Shown piece by piece: positions 7,500 to 16,235 of a stretch of DNA of 64,000 nucleotides. A model generated the notes under the pieces. That model saw only the letters and a program-made list of their open reading frames with translations. It was not told the DNA's origin and ran no database searches. The first letter of the stretch is position 1, and the number at the start of each line of letters is the position of its first letter. Source of the DNA: JACMLC01 sp963817025 (GTDB lineage Bacteria; Acidobacteriota; Blastocatellia; Pyrinomonadales; Pyrinomonadaceae). The stretch covers positions 1,488,001-1,552,000 of the forward strand of contig CAWFML010000004.1 of NCBI GenBank assembly GCA_963817025.1, read 5' to 3'. The position numbers were made by a program, and so were the translations under genes.

Positions 7500-7702
7500 T
7501 TACTGTAAATATATTGATCGTGATTTTCGGACGCATCTTCCAGTTCATCTGCAACAGGTCGTTCGCCGAGTTGATGAATAGGGTCATCAGTAATCGGCAC
7601 GACGACGACGAATCCGTTTTCCTTTCGAATCTCGACCTCTTCGATGCCTTTGAAAAATTTTTTGGGGACGAGGACTCCCTGCGGTGTAACTTTCGCCTTC
7701 AT
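7496..7702 (-). CDS. Antitoxin partner of the PIN toxin (AbrB/DUF104-like N-terminus)
   Basis: The protein has 68 residues from the ATG at 7702, which GGAG precedes. The longer open frame to 7762 lacks a ribosome site. The N-terminal half 'MKAKVTPQGVLVPKKFFKG' and 'EEVEIRKENGFVVVVP' resembles short beta-rich DNA-binding antitoxins of the AbrB/DUF104 kind. The acidic C-terminal tail would mask the toxin. Its stop overlaps the toxin start by 4 bp. Autoregulation by the pair is expected from the family, but I could not identify an operator by eye. Confidence 0.75.
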   Translation of the reverse strand: MKAKVTPQGVLVPKKFFKGIEEVEIRKENGFVVVVPITDDPIHQLGERPVADELEDASENHDQYIYSK

Positions 7703-7780
7703 AATAATCTCCTGCCGGTAATTCTTGAAGCTTAGGTTATCACTGCTTGACGAAAAGCCCAATCTGTCGAGGGATGTATT

Positions 7781-10333
7781 TCATCTCTGAGACTTGATGC
7801 CCATCTCGTTGACGAGCACGGAGCGGCCCTGTCTGTCTGTGACGACGCGGGTTGAGCGTGATGAGGCCGATTCTTTAATCTCTTCTCTGGTCATCGGGCG
7901 ATAGTCGCTTGTGTTGTCCGGTAGCGCGGGCGCGTCTGATGGAAGAGAAGTTTCGTTCGTAAATTCCGTTTCATAGAGAGATGCTTCATAGGGGTAAGGC
8001 TCTGTGTGCATGTAGCATTCGACGTTGGGGGCGAGCGCGCTGGTGATGGCGATGCGTTCGCGGTGCGCGCATGTGGGCGAGGCGAGGCGTCCCGTCTCAG
8101 GGTCAATCTCGACGCTGACGATGTCTGCCGGGCGCGCAAAGTTTGCGCCGCCGAGTTCGGGCCTTAGCTCGACCGCGCCCTTAACAAACTCCGTCCACGC
8201 GGGCAGCGCGGCTTCGGCTCCGGTCAAGCCTAACTGCTTGTTATCATCAAAGCCTATCCACACGGCGACGACCAGATTCGGCGTGTAACCTACAAACCAG
8301 CCGTCGCGCGACGTGCCTGTCTTGCCCGCAATCGCAGTGCGTTTGACGGAGCCGCGCGCCGCACGCGCAGTGCCGTGGTCAATCACATCCGAGAGCATGT
8401 CCGTAATCATGTATGCGGTCGAGGGGTCAACGACTTTGCGCGTGCGCGGCGCTTCGTTGACGAGTGTTAAGCCCGATGCATCCGTGACGCGCGCGATGAC
8501 ATTCGGCTCGACCCTCACGCCCGCGTTGGCAAAGGCCGTGTAAGCCGCTGCGAGCGCGAGCGGCGTCGCTTCGGTCGTGCCGAGCGCCAGAGCCGGATAA
8601 GCTTCGGGTCGCGGCAGGCCGAAGTTTTCCGCGAAACGCGCGACGCGCTTGAGGCCCGCACGCATCGCCACATCCACCGTCACGACGTTAAGCGATTTGA
8701 CGAGCGCGGTGCGCAACGTCACGTCATGCATCGAATAGCCGCCGCCGTAATTGGCCGGACGATATTTGGCCTTGCGGTCATAGACAAATTCCTGCGGCGC
8801 GTCAGCGTACATGGAAACAGGCGAGAGTCCGCTCTCAAGCGCGGCTGCGTAAACGAAAGGCTTGAAGACGGAACCGGGCTGGCGTAGCGCATCCGTCGCG
8901 CGATTCAGTTGCGATTCCTCGTAGCCGCGCCCGCCGACCATCGCCAGCACATTGCCCGTCTGCGGGTCAATGGCAACGAGCGCGGCCTGCGGTCTGGCTT
9001 CGCTGTTTTTCTGAGCCTTATCAAGACGTTCAAGCTGTCGCTCGACGGATTCTTCCGCGAGTTGTTGGAGGTCTAGGTCAATCGTCGTGTAGACGCGCAA
9101 ATTCCGCTCGTCCGGGTTATCTGATGAAGCGAGTTTTGATTCGACGACGCGATTGACGTAATCAATAAAGTACGGCGCGGTAGCATCACCTTCATCCTTC
9201 AAAGGCGCGACCGCGAGTTGTTCGCTTGTTGCCGCATCCGCCTGCTCTTTTGAAATCACGCCGTCGCGCAGCATCGCCGCGATGACCATACTGCGCCGCT
9301 CTGTCGCTGCATCAGCGTGACGATCCGGCGCATAGCGACCGGGGCTTTGAATCATCCCCGCAATCATCGCGCTCTCTGCGAGCGTCAAATCTTTCAACTC
9401 TTTGCCAAAATAAATTTCCGCCGCCTGCTGCACGCCGCGCACGCCTATGCTGCCGCGCTGGCCCAGATAAATCTCGTTGCAGTAGAGCGCAAAGATGTCT
9501 TCTTTCGAGAGGCGACGCTCAAGCGTGAACGCGAGCATCGCTTCGGCATACTTGCGCTTAAAAGTTTTTTCGGGCGAGAGATATGTGTTCTTGACGAGTT
9601 GCTGCGTGATGGTCGAGCCGCCCTGCCCCATCTCGTTGTCGCCCGCGTTGCGCAGGATGGCGCGGCCAATGCCGAGCAGGTCAAGGCCGCGATGCTCGAA
9701 AAATCTGCGGTCTTCAATAGAGAGAATCGCCTGCGCCAGTGTCTGGGGAATCTCTTTGTACGAGAGCGCGGCGCGCGTGCCCGTCTTCATAGAGGTATCG
9801 TTGGTCAAAACCTCAGGCTCAAGCGTGTAAGCTTCGAGCGATGCGCCGTCGCCTGACAATTCAGAGAGCTGGTTCTTTTTATTAAAGCCGACGCGGACGA
9901 TGTTCGGAGCGCCTGAAGCAAGATGGCGCGGGCGAATCTCGATGGCGGTTTCCTGCACTGTAAAGCTTCCGCTCCACACATCGCTCGCGTCCGTCTCGAC
10001 GTAGCCCGCACGACGCAGGAGCTTTACCAGTGTGTCGCGCGAAAGCGATTGGCCCACGCGCAGCGTGCGCGGCGCGGCATAGATTCCCGCGCGGCTCGTC
10101 AGATAACCGTTAGCGAGACGCGCGTCAACAATTTTTGAATACGAGATGTAAGAGAAAATTAAGAAAGTGATGATGCCGCCGGTGGCGATGACGAGCGTGG
10201 CGATTGCGGATTGAAGTATGAGCTGGCGTTTGCGCAAGGCTGCGGCGCGTGCGCCGTGTTTGAAGACCTGTCCCGCCGCTTTGATAATGCGCGTGCGGCG
10301 TTTCTCATGTACGGATGTGACTTCGATTGCCAT
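7781..10333 (-). CDS. Class A penicillin-binding protein, PBP1b-like (glycosyltransferase/transpeptidase)
   Basis: This bifunctional cell-wall synthase has 850 residues from the ATG at 10333; a TTG at 10390 would add 19. The order is: basic cytoplasmic tail, one membrane anchor (about 41-66), a UB2H-like segment (about 85-165, 'GIYAAPRTLRVGQSLSRD'), then the GT51 glycosyltransferase with 'SIEDRRFFEHRG' (about 205-216) and 'GQGGSTITQQLVKN'. The transpeptidase has the active serine in 'PGSVFKPFVYAAALE' (S..K), the S-x-N motif in 'VKSLNVVTVD' and 'AGKTGTSRDGWFVGYTP' (KTG). All motifs are intact. The UB2H-like region suggests activation by an outer-membrane lipoprotein, as for E. coli PBP1B. No such lipoprotein is recognisable nearby. 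Confidence 0.93.
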   Translation of the reverse strand: MAIEVTSVHEKRRTRIIKAAGQVFKHGARAAALRKRQLILQSAIATLVIATGGIITFLIFSYISYSKIVDARLANGYLTSRAGIYAAPRTLRVGQSLSRDTLVKLLRRAGYVETDASDVWSGSFTVQETAIEIRPRHLASGAPNIVRVGFNKKNQLSELSGDGASLEAYTLEPEVLTNDTSMKTGTRAALSYKEIPQTLAQAILSIEDRRFFEHRGLDLLGIGRAILRNAGDNEMGQGGSTITQQLVKNTYLSPEKTFKRKYAEAMLAFTLERRLSKEDIFALYCNEIYLGQRGSIGVRGVQQAAEIYFGKELKDLTLAESAMIAGMIQSPGRYAPDRHADAATERRSMVIAAMLRDGVISKEQADAATSEQLAVAPLKDEGDATAPYFIDYVNRVVESKLASSDNPDERNLRVYTTIDLDLQQLAEESVERQLERLDKAQKNSEARPQAALVAIDPQTGNVLAMVGGRGYEESQLNRATDALRQPGSVFKPFVYAAALESGLSPVSMYADAPQEFVYDRKAKYRPANYGGGYSMHDVTLRTALVKSLNVVTVDVAMRAGLKRVARFAENFGLPRPEAYPALALGTTEATPLALAAAYTAFANAGVRVEPNVIARVTDASGLTLVNEAPRTRKVVDPSTAYMITDMLSDVIDHGTARAARGSVKRTAIAGKTGTSRDGWFVGYTPNLVVAVWIGFDDNKQLGLTGAEAALPAWTEFVKGAVELRPELGGANFARPADIVSVEIDPETGRLASPTCAHRERIAITSALAPNVECYMHTEPYPYEASLYETEFTNETSLPSDAPALPDNTSDYRPMTREEIKESASSRSTRVVTDRQGRSVLVNEMGIKSQR

Positions 10334-10449
10334 ACGTTTCAAAACACCGGACGCACGGCTATCTATAGCAGGCCGATGCGTGCCTCTCAAAAAGAATCTC
10401 TTGTCCTATGCTTTTCAATAAACTCTCAATCGGTCGGGAATTCTTTTCT

Positions 10450-10620
10450 TCAGCGGCCCGGAATCATCATCGTTGACGATTGATTTGCCGGAGCCGGCTC
10501 TTGCTGCGCGGTTTCTCCGCTCGAAGCCCACTGCGAAATGACCGCAGTCGAAAGAGCCAGCGTAATCAAAATCATGATGATGGCCGCGAGTTCGGCAAAG
10601 CCGTTGGCGAGTTCTTTCAT
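10450..10620 (-). CDS. Small single-pass membrane protein
   Basis: This 56-residue protein starts at the ATG at 10620, after a purine-rich GAGGGGA stretch. It has a short amphipathic start (MKELANGFAELAA), one membrane helix (about 12-33, IIMILITLALSTAVI) and a polar tail rich in Gln, Ala, Pro and Ser. I do not recognise the family. It is 117 bp upstream of the penicillin-binding protein on the same strand, so it may share its transcript. Confidence 0.5.
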   Translation of the reverse strand: MKELANGFAELAAIIMILITLALSTAVISQWASSGETAQQEPAPANQSSTMMIPGR

Positions 10621-10686
10621 TACCTTTGTCCCCTCTGTTTTAATTCTTATTCTATGGGAGAGTGAACTGCGATGGCGGTTGTGCAA

Positions 10687-10990
10687 TGTGCATGCCGCAA
10701 GACTCGGGCGATGACTGGTAAGACGGGTTAAAGCCTATAGGTAAATAACTTATGTAATCTTCAGGAGAAGCATGAGAGTAATGCTGTGAAGAGGTTAGCG
10801 GCCCTTTGTGTCTGTTTGTGAGACAGGGGATTGTGAGCTTGAGATTGATAGTGTGTTTTATAACGCTACGGATTTTGTTGAATCGCCAGAATGGCTAGCG
10901 ACAAAGAGGCACCAAAGGCACAAGCAGGAACAGCGAAGAGGCGCAGATTAATTGAGCTTTTCCTTTGTGTATATTTTGTGCTTTTCGCGG
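10687..10990. other. Intergenic stretch without recognisable genes
   Basis: These 304 bp between the small membrane protein and the patatin gene contain no plausible ORF or RNA. Weak complementary words (ccctttgtgtctgtttgtg and caccaaaggcacaag) may be the remains of an eroded cgcaaag-type palindrome. Nothing else stands out. Confidence 0.4.
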
Positions 10991-11884
10991 CTATCTTTTC
11001 TTAAGGTAATGGCGAGAGGCGTGTGCGGTCTGCGGCTCGCGGCGGCGGCGCAGGAATTGAAACCATCTGGCGGACGGCTCGGGCAGAGGCCGTATCAGTT
11101 GCTCGATTTTTTCCAGCATCTCGCGTGCGGCTTCTTTGCCCGCTTCGATGAGTTCCACGCCGCGCCCGACTTCGTCCCAGCGTATGTGGCCGATCTTTGG
11201 ACGAATGACGGCGTCCGCGTTAAGCAGTTGATGCGCGGAGACTGTGCGCTGGATGACCATCATGGATTGAATCATAATCCCGATGGCGGACTGCGGTGGG
11301 CCGAGAAATTTTGCGCCCTCTGCATTGACATCAACGGCGATGACGATGTCCGCTCCCATCCGCCGCGCAGCCCCGGTCGGGATGTTTGCGACGAGCGCGC
11401 CGTCAACCAATTGCCGCCCCTCTTCGTCCGTGACGGGGACATATAAGCCCGGTATGCAGGAGCTTGCGCGAATCGCAAAGGCGACATCGCCTGTGCCTCC
11501 CATCTCAACGGCTTTGCCCGTTTGAAGGTCTGTGGCGACGGCGACAAACGGGATGCGCAGTTCTTCAAAGCGCGTGGTGGGAAAGCGTGCGCGTATAAAC
11601 TCTTCCATACGCGCGCTCGTTTGCACGCCGAGCCGCGAGAGCGTCACGCGCCCCACATCGCGCCAGCGCAGTTTGAGCGCAATCTCTTCAATCTCTGCGA
11701 GCGGCATACCGGCTGCGAGCGCGCCGCCGACCAGCGCGCCCGCAGATGTTCCGGCGATGAAATCTACCGGAATGTTGTGATCCAGCAGGACGCGCAACAC
11801 GCCGACATGCGCCAGCCCGCGCGCCGCGCCCCCTGAAAGAGCCAGCCCGACGAGCGGCCTGTCATTTGTGCCAGAGCTTTTCAT
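10991..11884 (-). CDS. Patatin-like phospholipase (RssA/NTE family)
   Basis: This 297-residue lipid acyl hydrolase has the oxyanion loop 'ALSGGAARGLAHVGVL', the nucleophile elbow G-T-S-A-G ('FIAGTSAGALVGGAL') and the catalytic Asp in 'LVDGALVANIPTGAA', so the Ser-Asp dyad is complete. No signal peptide is visible, and the enzyme is probably cytoplasmic. It lies downstream of the SurA-like gene on the same strand, separated by a palindrome. The basic C-terminal tail (FLRRRREPQTAHASR) is of unknown meaning. The substrate is unknown. Confidence 0.9.
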   Translation of the reverse strand: MKSSGTNDRPLVGLALSGGAARGLAHVGVLRVLLDHNIPVDFIAGTSAGALVGGALAAGMPLAEIEEIALKLRWRDVGRVTLSRLGVQTSARMEEFIRARFPTTRFEELRIPFVAVATDLQTGKAVEMGGTGDVAFAIRASSCIPGLYVPVTDEEGRQLVDGALVANIPTGAARRMGADIVIAVDVNAEGAKFLGPPQSAIGIMIQSMMVIQRTVSAHQLLNADAVIRPKIGHIRWDEVGRGVELIEAGKEAAREMLEKIEQLIRPLPEPSARWFQFLRRRREPQTAHASRHYLKKR

Positions 11885-11892
11885 AAAGAGAT

Positions 11893-11982
11893 GTGAGGCG
11901 AAGATGCTGGATGCTGGATGCCGGATGTTAGTTCAAATCAAAACTGACATCCGGCATCTGACATCTAACATCTAAGCCTCAC
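11893..11982. repeat. Palindrome 'gatgctggatgccggatgttag' family
   Basis: The outer arms GTGAGGC (11893-11899) and GCCTCAC (11976-11982) enclose inner arms made of repeats of gatgctg and ggatgttag. The TGA stop of the SurA-like gene (11981-11979, minus strand) is part of the outer arm. Confidence 0.8.
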
Positions 11983-12710
11983 ACCGGACTCAAAATCGTA
12001 ATCACTGCGCGTTCGCGTGCGCTTTCGATAAAGTCATCCGTGTCGGCGGCAATCTTGCTCTCGGTCAGAGATTTTTTAAGAGACGTGTGCGCTTCTTCAA
12101 GCGTCGGCACAATCCGCCCCGGAGCTTGCTGGCGAAAGCGCGGCACATATACATCGCGGTAATAATCCTCGACTTCCTGCGGCGTGACGACGACGAACGA
12201 GCGGAAACGAAAGTCCAGATACTTCATCATCGCCACACGCTGTTCGATGATGCGCTGAAACTGCTCGTCGTCTTTCGAGGCAAAACCGACGCGGCGCAAC
12301 CGGCGCTCAAACTCTGCGGGCGAGGGAAATCTTCTCATCAGGTTATCAATCTCCGCTTTGACCTCTTGAGTGGTTGGCGCGACCGTGGGCAGTTTCTCCG
12401 CTTCCTGCAAAATCAGGCTCTGGTCAACCAGCAGGTTCAAGACGCGTGTCAGTTCTGCGGAACTGGGATTCTCAAGCGGGGTTTGCGGCTCTAAAGCTAT
12501 CTGCCACAAAAGGTCTGAATAAGTTATCAGGTCAACGCGCGTGCCGCCGTCAACCGTCGCCACCATCCTGTCAACTACCTTTTGCTGCGCCCGCGCGCCC
12601 GCACCAAAGACCATGAGCAGCAGACAACCTGCAAATAACAAAGCGGCGGCGGTTTTCACTTTTCTTATGTCTAACCCTTGAGTTCCAAATTCCACTTTTC
12701 GCATAGACAT
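11979..12710 (-). CDS. SurA N-terminal-like periplasmic chaperone without PPIase domain
   Basis: This 243-residue protein has a membrane-spanning signal (about 20-45, 'AAALLFAGCLLLMVFGAGA'). 'VVDRMVATVDGGTRVDLITYSDLL' follows, the usual opening of SurA/PpiD-type chaperone domains ('I.A.V.....T..D'). A helical core comes next ('LLVDQSLILQEAEKL', 'RRVGFASKDDEQFQRIIEQ', 'VTPQEVEDYYRD'). No parvulin rotamase sequence is present, so an isomerase role is unlikely. The chaperone role is inferred from the fold only. ATGs at 12710 and 12704 are both possible. The open frame to 12842 merely reads through the adjacent palindrome and is not real. Confidence 0.72.
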   Translation of the reverse strand: MSMRKVEFGTQGLDIRKVKTAAALLFAGCLLLMVFGAGARAQQKVVDRMVATVDGGTRVDLITYSDLLWQIALEPQTPLENPSSAELTRVLNLLVDQSLILQEAEKLPTVAPTTQEVKAEIDNLMRRFPSPAEFERRLRRVGFASKDDEQFQRIIEQRVAMMKYLDFRFRSFVVVTPQEVEDYYRDVYVPRFRQQAPGRIVPTLEEAHTSLKKSLTESKIAADTDDFIESARERAVITILSPV

Positions 12711-12783
12711 AATATAAAGCAGTTGCTTACCTGCACGCCAGTAGTGGGTCAGTTTCAGATGAGAGAAGACACAGGAAACAGGA

Positions 12784-12880
12784 AATTTCGCGCAAAGGCG
12801 CAAAGACACAAAGAAAGACCGCAAAGAGCGAGCAGCATTCAATCCTTTGCATGCCTTTCTTTGCGCCTTTGCGGGAAACT
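12784..12880. repeat. Intergenic palindrome, 'cgcaaag' family, copy
   Basis: Left arm: 'tcgcgcaaaggcgcaaag' plus 'accgcaaagagcgag' (12784-12833). Right arm: 'tcaatcctttgc' and 'tttgcgcctttgcgggaaa' (12838-12880). It lies between the SurA-like gene and the divergent amidohydrolase operon. Confidence 0.85.
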
Positions 12881-13037
12881 CTTTCTTTCTTCCTCACTCA
12901 CCTCACAAATCGCAACTCATAAAATCTAAACTGACCTACTACCTGCGCGCCAGAACTCTTGACAGAAATCCCTCGCTTCGTGGATGTTACACTCCAAGCA
13001 ATAACAGTCCGCCGGTAAATTTCTTGAGGAGAAGCAA

Positions 13038-14369
13038 ATGAAATCCATGCTTGCCGTGTGCTGTGCGCTGCTATGCGCGCTCGCGCCCGTTTTACAGGCG
13101 CAAGAGGGAGAGAGGCCGCAGGCTTATGTCGGAGCAGAGATTATTCCCGTCAACGGGCCGCCGATTTCAAACGGCGTGCTCGTCGTCGCTCGCGGCAAGA
13201 TCGTCGCGGTCGGAGCTAAAGCCTCTGTCACGATTCCGGCTGGCGCGCAGGTGATAGATGTGAGCGGCAAAGTGATTATGCCCGGACTCATAGACACACA
13301 CAGCCACGTCGGAGGCGGTTCGGGCGGAGACAGTTCAGGGCCAATCCAGCCTGAGACGCGCATTCTGGATTCCATCAACGTGCAGGACACGGGCCTGAAC
13401 CGCGCGCGTGCAGGCGGCATCACGACCGCCAATGTGATGCCCGGCTCAGGCCACCTGTCGAGCGGGCAAACGCTCTATCTCAAACTCAGAAACGGCAAGA
13501 TAGTTGACGACCTTCTGATAAAAGACGCGCAGGGCAACATCGCCGGTGGCTTGAAGATGGCAAACGGCACGAACGCTTTGCGGCCCAACGCGCCCGGCCC
13601 GTTTCCCGGCACGCGCGCAAAATCCGTTTCGCTAGTCCGCGAGCAATATGTACGCGCGCAGGAATACAGGGAGAAGATTCGACGCGCCAAAGGTGATGTA
13701 ACGAAGCTGCCCGCGCGCGACCTCGCCCTCGAAACTTTGGTCGAAGCGATGGAAGGCAAGCGCGTCGTGCACTTTCACACGCACAGGCACGATGACATTC
13801 TGACCGCGCTCAGGCTCGCCAAAGAGTTCGGCTTTCGCATCGTCCTGCATCACGTCTCGGAAGGCTGGAAGGTCGCAGAGGAAATCGCGCAGGCGAAAGC
13901 CCCCGCATCAATCATCATCATTGATAGCCCCGGCGGCAAACTGGAAACCGTCGATGTCTCGTTTCAAACGGGCACGGCTCTTGAGCGCGCAGGCGCGCTC
14001 GTAGGCTTTCACACGGACGACTACATCACAGACTCGCGCTTCTTCCTGCGCTCCGCCGCGCTGGCCGTGCGCGCTGGCATGTCGCGCGAGAAAGCTCTGT
14101 ACGCGATGACGCTGGCGGGCGCGCGGATGCTCGACTTGCAGGAGCGCACAGGCTCTCTCGAAGCGGGCAAGGACGCGGACTTTATCATCCTCTCTGGCGA
14201 CCCGTTGAGCGTCTACAGCAAAGTCCTTGAGACATACATCGAGGGCGTCAAAGTCTTTGACCGCAGCAATCCGAAGGATCGTCTCTATGCTGTCGGCGGC
14301 TATGGCGCGGGACGCGATGATGTGATGGACTTCGATTGTTTCGACCACAGCACGGGGGAAGGCAAATGA
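13038..14369 (+). CDS. Exported amidohydrolase (imidazolonepropionase-like)
   Basis: This 443-residue metal-dependent hydrolase has a signal peptide (1-21). The metal-binding motif follows 'VIMPGLIDTHSHVGGG' (H-x-H). Further ligand candidates are in 'VVHFHTHRHDDIL', 'IVLHHVSEGW' and 'GFHTDDYITD'. The C-terminal 'GSLEAGKDADFIILSGDPL' closes the composite beta-sandwich typical of the superfamily. The reaction is hydrolysis of a C-N bond in a cyclic amide or dipeptide; the substrate is unknown. AGGAG at 13026-13030 precedes the ATG. The stop overlaps the start of the next, related gene (ATGATG), so the two are coupled. Confidence 0.9.
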   Translation: MKSMLAVCCALLCALAPVLQAQEGERPQAYVGAEIIPVNGPPISNGVLVVARGKIVAVGAKASVTIPAGAQVIDVSGKVIMPGLIDTHSHVGGGSGGDSSGPIQPETRILDSINVQDTGLNRARAGGITTANVMPGSGHLSSGQTLYLKLRNGKIVDDLLIKDAQGNIAGGLKMANGTNALRPNAPGPFPGTRAKSVSLVREQYVRAQEYREKIRRAKGDVTKLPARDLALETLVEAMEGKRVVHFHTHRHDDILTALRLAKEFGFRIVLHHVSEGWKVAEEIAQAKAPASIIIIDSPGGKLETVDVSFQTGTALERAGALVGFHTDDYITDSRFFLRSAALAVRAGMSREKALYAMTLAGARMLDLQERTGSLEAGKDADFIILSGDPLSVYSKVLETYIEGVKVFDRSNPKDRLYAVGGYGAGRDDVMDFDCFDHSTGEGK

Positions 14370-15607
14370 TGAATTTCAAATTTTCAATGAAGATGTTTAC
14401 CTGCTGCTTGCTAAGCGCATTTGTCTTTCTCACTATTGAAAGCGTGTCGGCTCAACAAATCGCAGTGCGCGGCGAGACTGTCTACACGATGGCAGGGCAG
14501 CCGGTACGCGACGGCGTGGTCTTAATCAGCGGCGGCAAAATCGAGCGCGTCGGCGCGGCAAGCGAAGTCAAGATTCCATCCGGCTACAAAACCCTGCGCG
14601 CAAAGGTCGTGACGCCCGGTTTGATTGACGCGCGCTCGGTGGTCGGACTCGCGGGTTATCTCAACCAGCCGCACGACCAGATGCAGCTCGAATTATCCGC
14701 TTCCATTCAACCGGAGCTGCGCGCCATTGACGCCTATGATGCGCGCGAGCGGCTCGTCGAATGGCTGCGCCGCTTTGGCGTGACGACCATCCACACGGGC
14801 CATGCTCCCGGCGCGCTCGTGTCGGGTCAGACGATGATCGTCAAAACTTATGGCGACGAAGTGGACGAAGCGATGATTGTTCCTTCGGCGATGGTCGCGG
14901 TGACGCTCGGCACAGCCGGACTGGGCCAGAGCGGAAAATCGCCGGGGACGCGCGCCAAGCAGATTGCCATGCTGCGCGCAGAATTTTTGAAAGCGAAAGA
15001 GTACGACGCGAAACAGGCTGCGGCGAAAGAAGACCAGAAGCCCGCGCGCGATCTGCGTTTGGAGACATTCGCGCGCGTGCTCAAGCGCGAAATCCCGTTG
15101 CTCGTCAACGCGCAACGCGCGCAGGACATCATGAACGCGCTCAGGCTCGCAAAGGAATTCAACCTGCGTATCGTGCTTGACGGAGCGGCGGAGAGCTATC
15201 TCTTGATGGATGAAATAAAAGCTGCCGGAGTCGCGGTCATCATTCATCCGACGATGCAGCGCGCGACGGGCGAGATGGAAAACCTGAGCATGGAGACGGC
15301 TTCCGCTTTACGCAAGGCAGGGATTCCGGTCGCGCTTCAGGGCGGCTATGAAACCTATGTCCCGAAAACACGCGTCGTGCTTTTTGAAGCGGCTGTGGCA
15401 GCGGCCAATGGCCTCTCGTTTGAAGAAGCCTTAGCCACTGTCACGACCGAAGCCGCGCGTATCCTCGGCATCAATAATCGCGTCGGCTCAATCGAAAGAG
15501 GCAAAGACGCAGACCTCGCGCTCTTTGACGGCGACCCCTTCGAATATACCTCGCACGTCACAGGCGTCATCATCAACGGGCAGGTGGTGAGCGAAGAGAT
15601 AAGATAA
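14366..15607 (+). CDS. Amidohydrolase-like protein lacking metal ligands (probable pseudoenzyme)
   Basis: This 413-residue exported paralogue of the preceding gene shares the overall fold markers ('VLISGGKIERVGAASEV', 'VGSIERGKDADLALFDGDP'). The ligand positions are replaced one by one. DTHSHV becomes DARSVV, HFHTHRHDD becomes LVNAQRAQD, LHHVSEG becomes LDGAAES and GFHTDD becomes ALQGGY. The protein is therefore unlikely to bind the metal and may act as a regulatory or structural partner of the first enzyme. The signal peptide (about 1-30) suggests the same compartment. The start is at the ATGATG overlapping the upstream stop. Confidence 0.82.
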   Translation: MMNFKFSMKMFTCCLLSAFVFLTIESVSAQQIAVRGETVYTMAGQPVRDGVVLISGGKIERVGAASEVKIPSGYKTLRAKVVTPGLIDARSVVGLAGYLNQPHDQMQLELSASIQPELRAIDAYDARERLVEWLRRFGVTTIHTGHAPGALVSGQTMIVKTYGDEVDEAMIVPSAMVAVTLGTAGLGQSGKSPGTRAKQIAMLRAEFLKAKEYDAKQAAAKEDQKPARDLRLETFARVLKREIPLLVNAQRAQDIMNALRLAKEFNLRIVLDGAAESYLLMDEIKAAGVAVIIHPTMQRATGEMENLSMETASALRKAGIPVALQGGYETYVPKTRVVLFEAAVAAANGLSFEEALATVTTEAARILGINNRVGSIERGKDADLALFDGDPFEYTSHVTGVIINGQVVSEEIR

Positions 15608-15648
15608 CGTCGAATTAAATTGCTGGCTGTGAACGATGCGGAAAAGAG

Positions 15649-16053
15649 ATGAGACGCCTGCATCAAATAACGGGCATCCTCGTGGTGGTCATCTTTCTGC
15701 TGACAGGGCAGTATATGGATGTTTATTATCCTGATAAGGGGGCCATCACGGAGGGGATGCGTATGATGCTGCGGTCGCGTCATATTTATATTCTGCTTGC
15801 GGGTTTAATCAACATCGGCATCGGCGCATATTTTAGCTGGCATCAGGAACGCTGGCGCAAGGTTTTGCAGGCAGTCGCTTCGACTCTGATTTTGATGGCG
15901 ACGGTCTTTTCGGTCAGCGCGTTCTTCTATGAGCCGCCGCTCGCGGGCTTGCAGCGGACATTCACCCTGCCCTCACTGATAGGTCTTCTGGCGGGCGCAC
16001 TTTTGCACCTGCTGAGCGGCGTCAGGCAAGAGAACAAGCGAAGTGAATCGTGA
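15649..16053 (+). CDS. Four-helix integral membrane protein
   Basis: This 134-residue protein has about four membrane helices (residues 6-24, 46-65, 75-95, 106-124). Markers are 'HQITGILVVVIFLLTGQYM', 'HIYILLAGLINIGIGAYF' and 'SLIGLLAGALLHLLSGV'. Two histidines at helix starts (H5, H45) might bind haem, as in small cytochrome-b-like proteins, but this is speculative. I do not recognise the family. It follows the amidohydrolases by 41 bp and may be the last gene of that operon. Confidence 0.65.
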   Translation: MRRLHQITGILVVVIFLLTGQYMDVYYPDKGAITEGMRMMLRSRHIYILLAGLINIGIGAYFSWHQERWRKVLQAVASTLILMATVFSVSAFFYEPPLAGLQRTFTLPSLIGLLAGALLHLLSGVRQENKRSES

Positions 16054-16080
16054 TGCGTTAGTTGAAGGGTAAAGAGAGAA

Positions 16081-16190
16081 ATAGTTTCCCGCAAAGGCGC
16101 AAAGGCGCAGAGGAAGACCGCAAAGAGCGAGTGACATTCAAGGCTTTGCGTGTTTTCTTCGCGCCACCAGCGCCTTTGCGGGAAATTTCC
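16081..16190. repeat. Intergenic palindrome, 'cgcaaag' family, copy
   Basis: Left arm: 'gtttcccgcaaaggcgcaaag' words plus 'accgcaaagagcgag' (16084-16130). Right arm: 'ggctttgcgtg' and 'cgcctttgcgggaaat' (16142-16188). It separates the membrane-protein operon from the convergent TamA/BamA-like gene and could serve as a bidirectional transcript end. Confidence 0.85.
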
Positions 16191-16235
16191 TGCTTTCTCA
16201 GTTTGTGAGTTGAAATTTAATCTTTAACAGCTTTA

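Noticed and set aside
10687..10990. Possible RNA gene or small ORF in the 304-bp gap
   Set aside because: No tRNA-like cloverleaf, stable GC-rich fold or ribosome-site-linked ORF could be found by eye.
12711..12842. N-terminal extension of the SurA-like protein (and similar extensions at 31238-31312 and 38718-38762)
   Set aside because: These stretches translate palindrome sequence and lack ribosome sites; the chosen starts give proper signal peptides or family N-termini.
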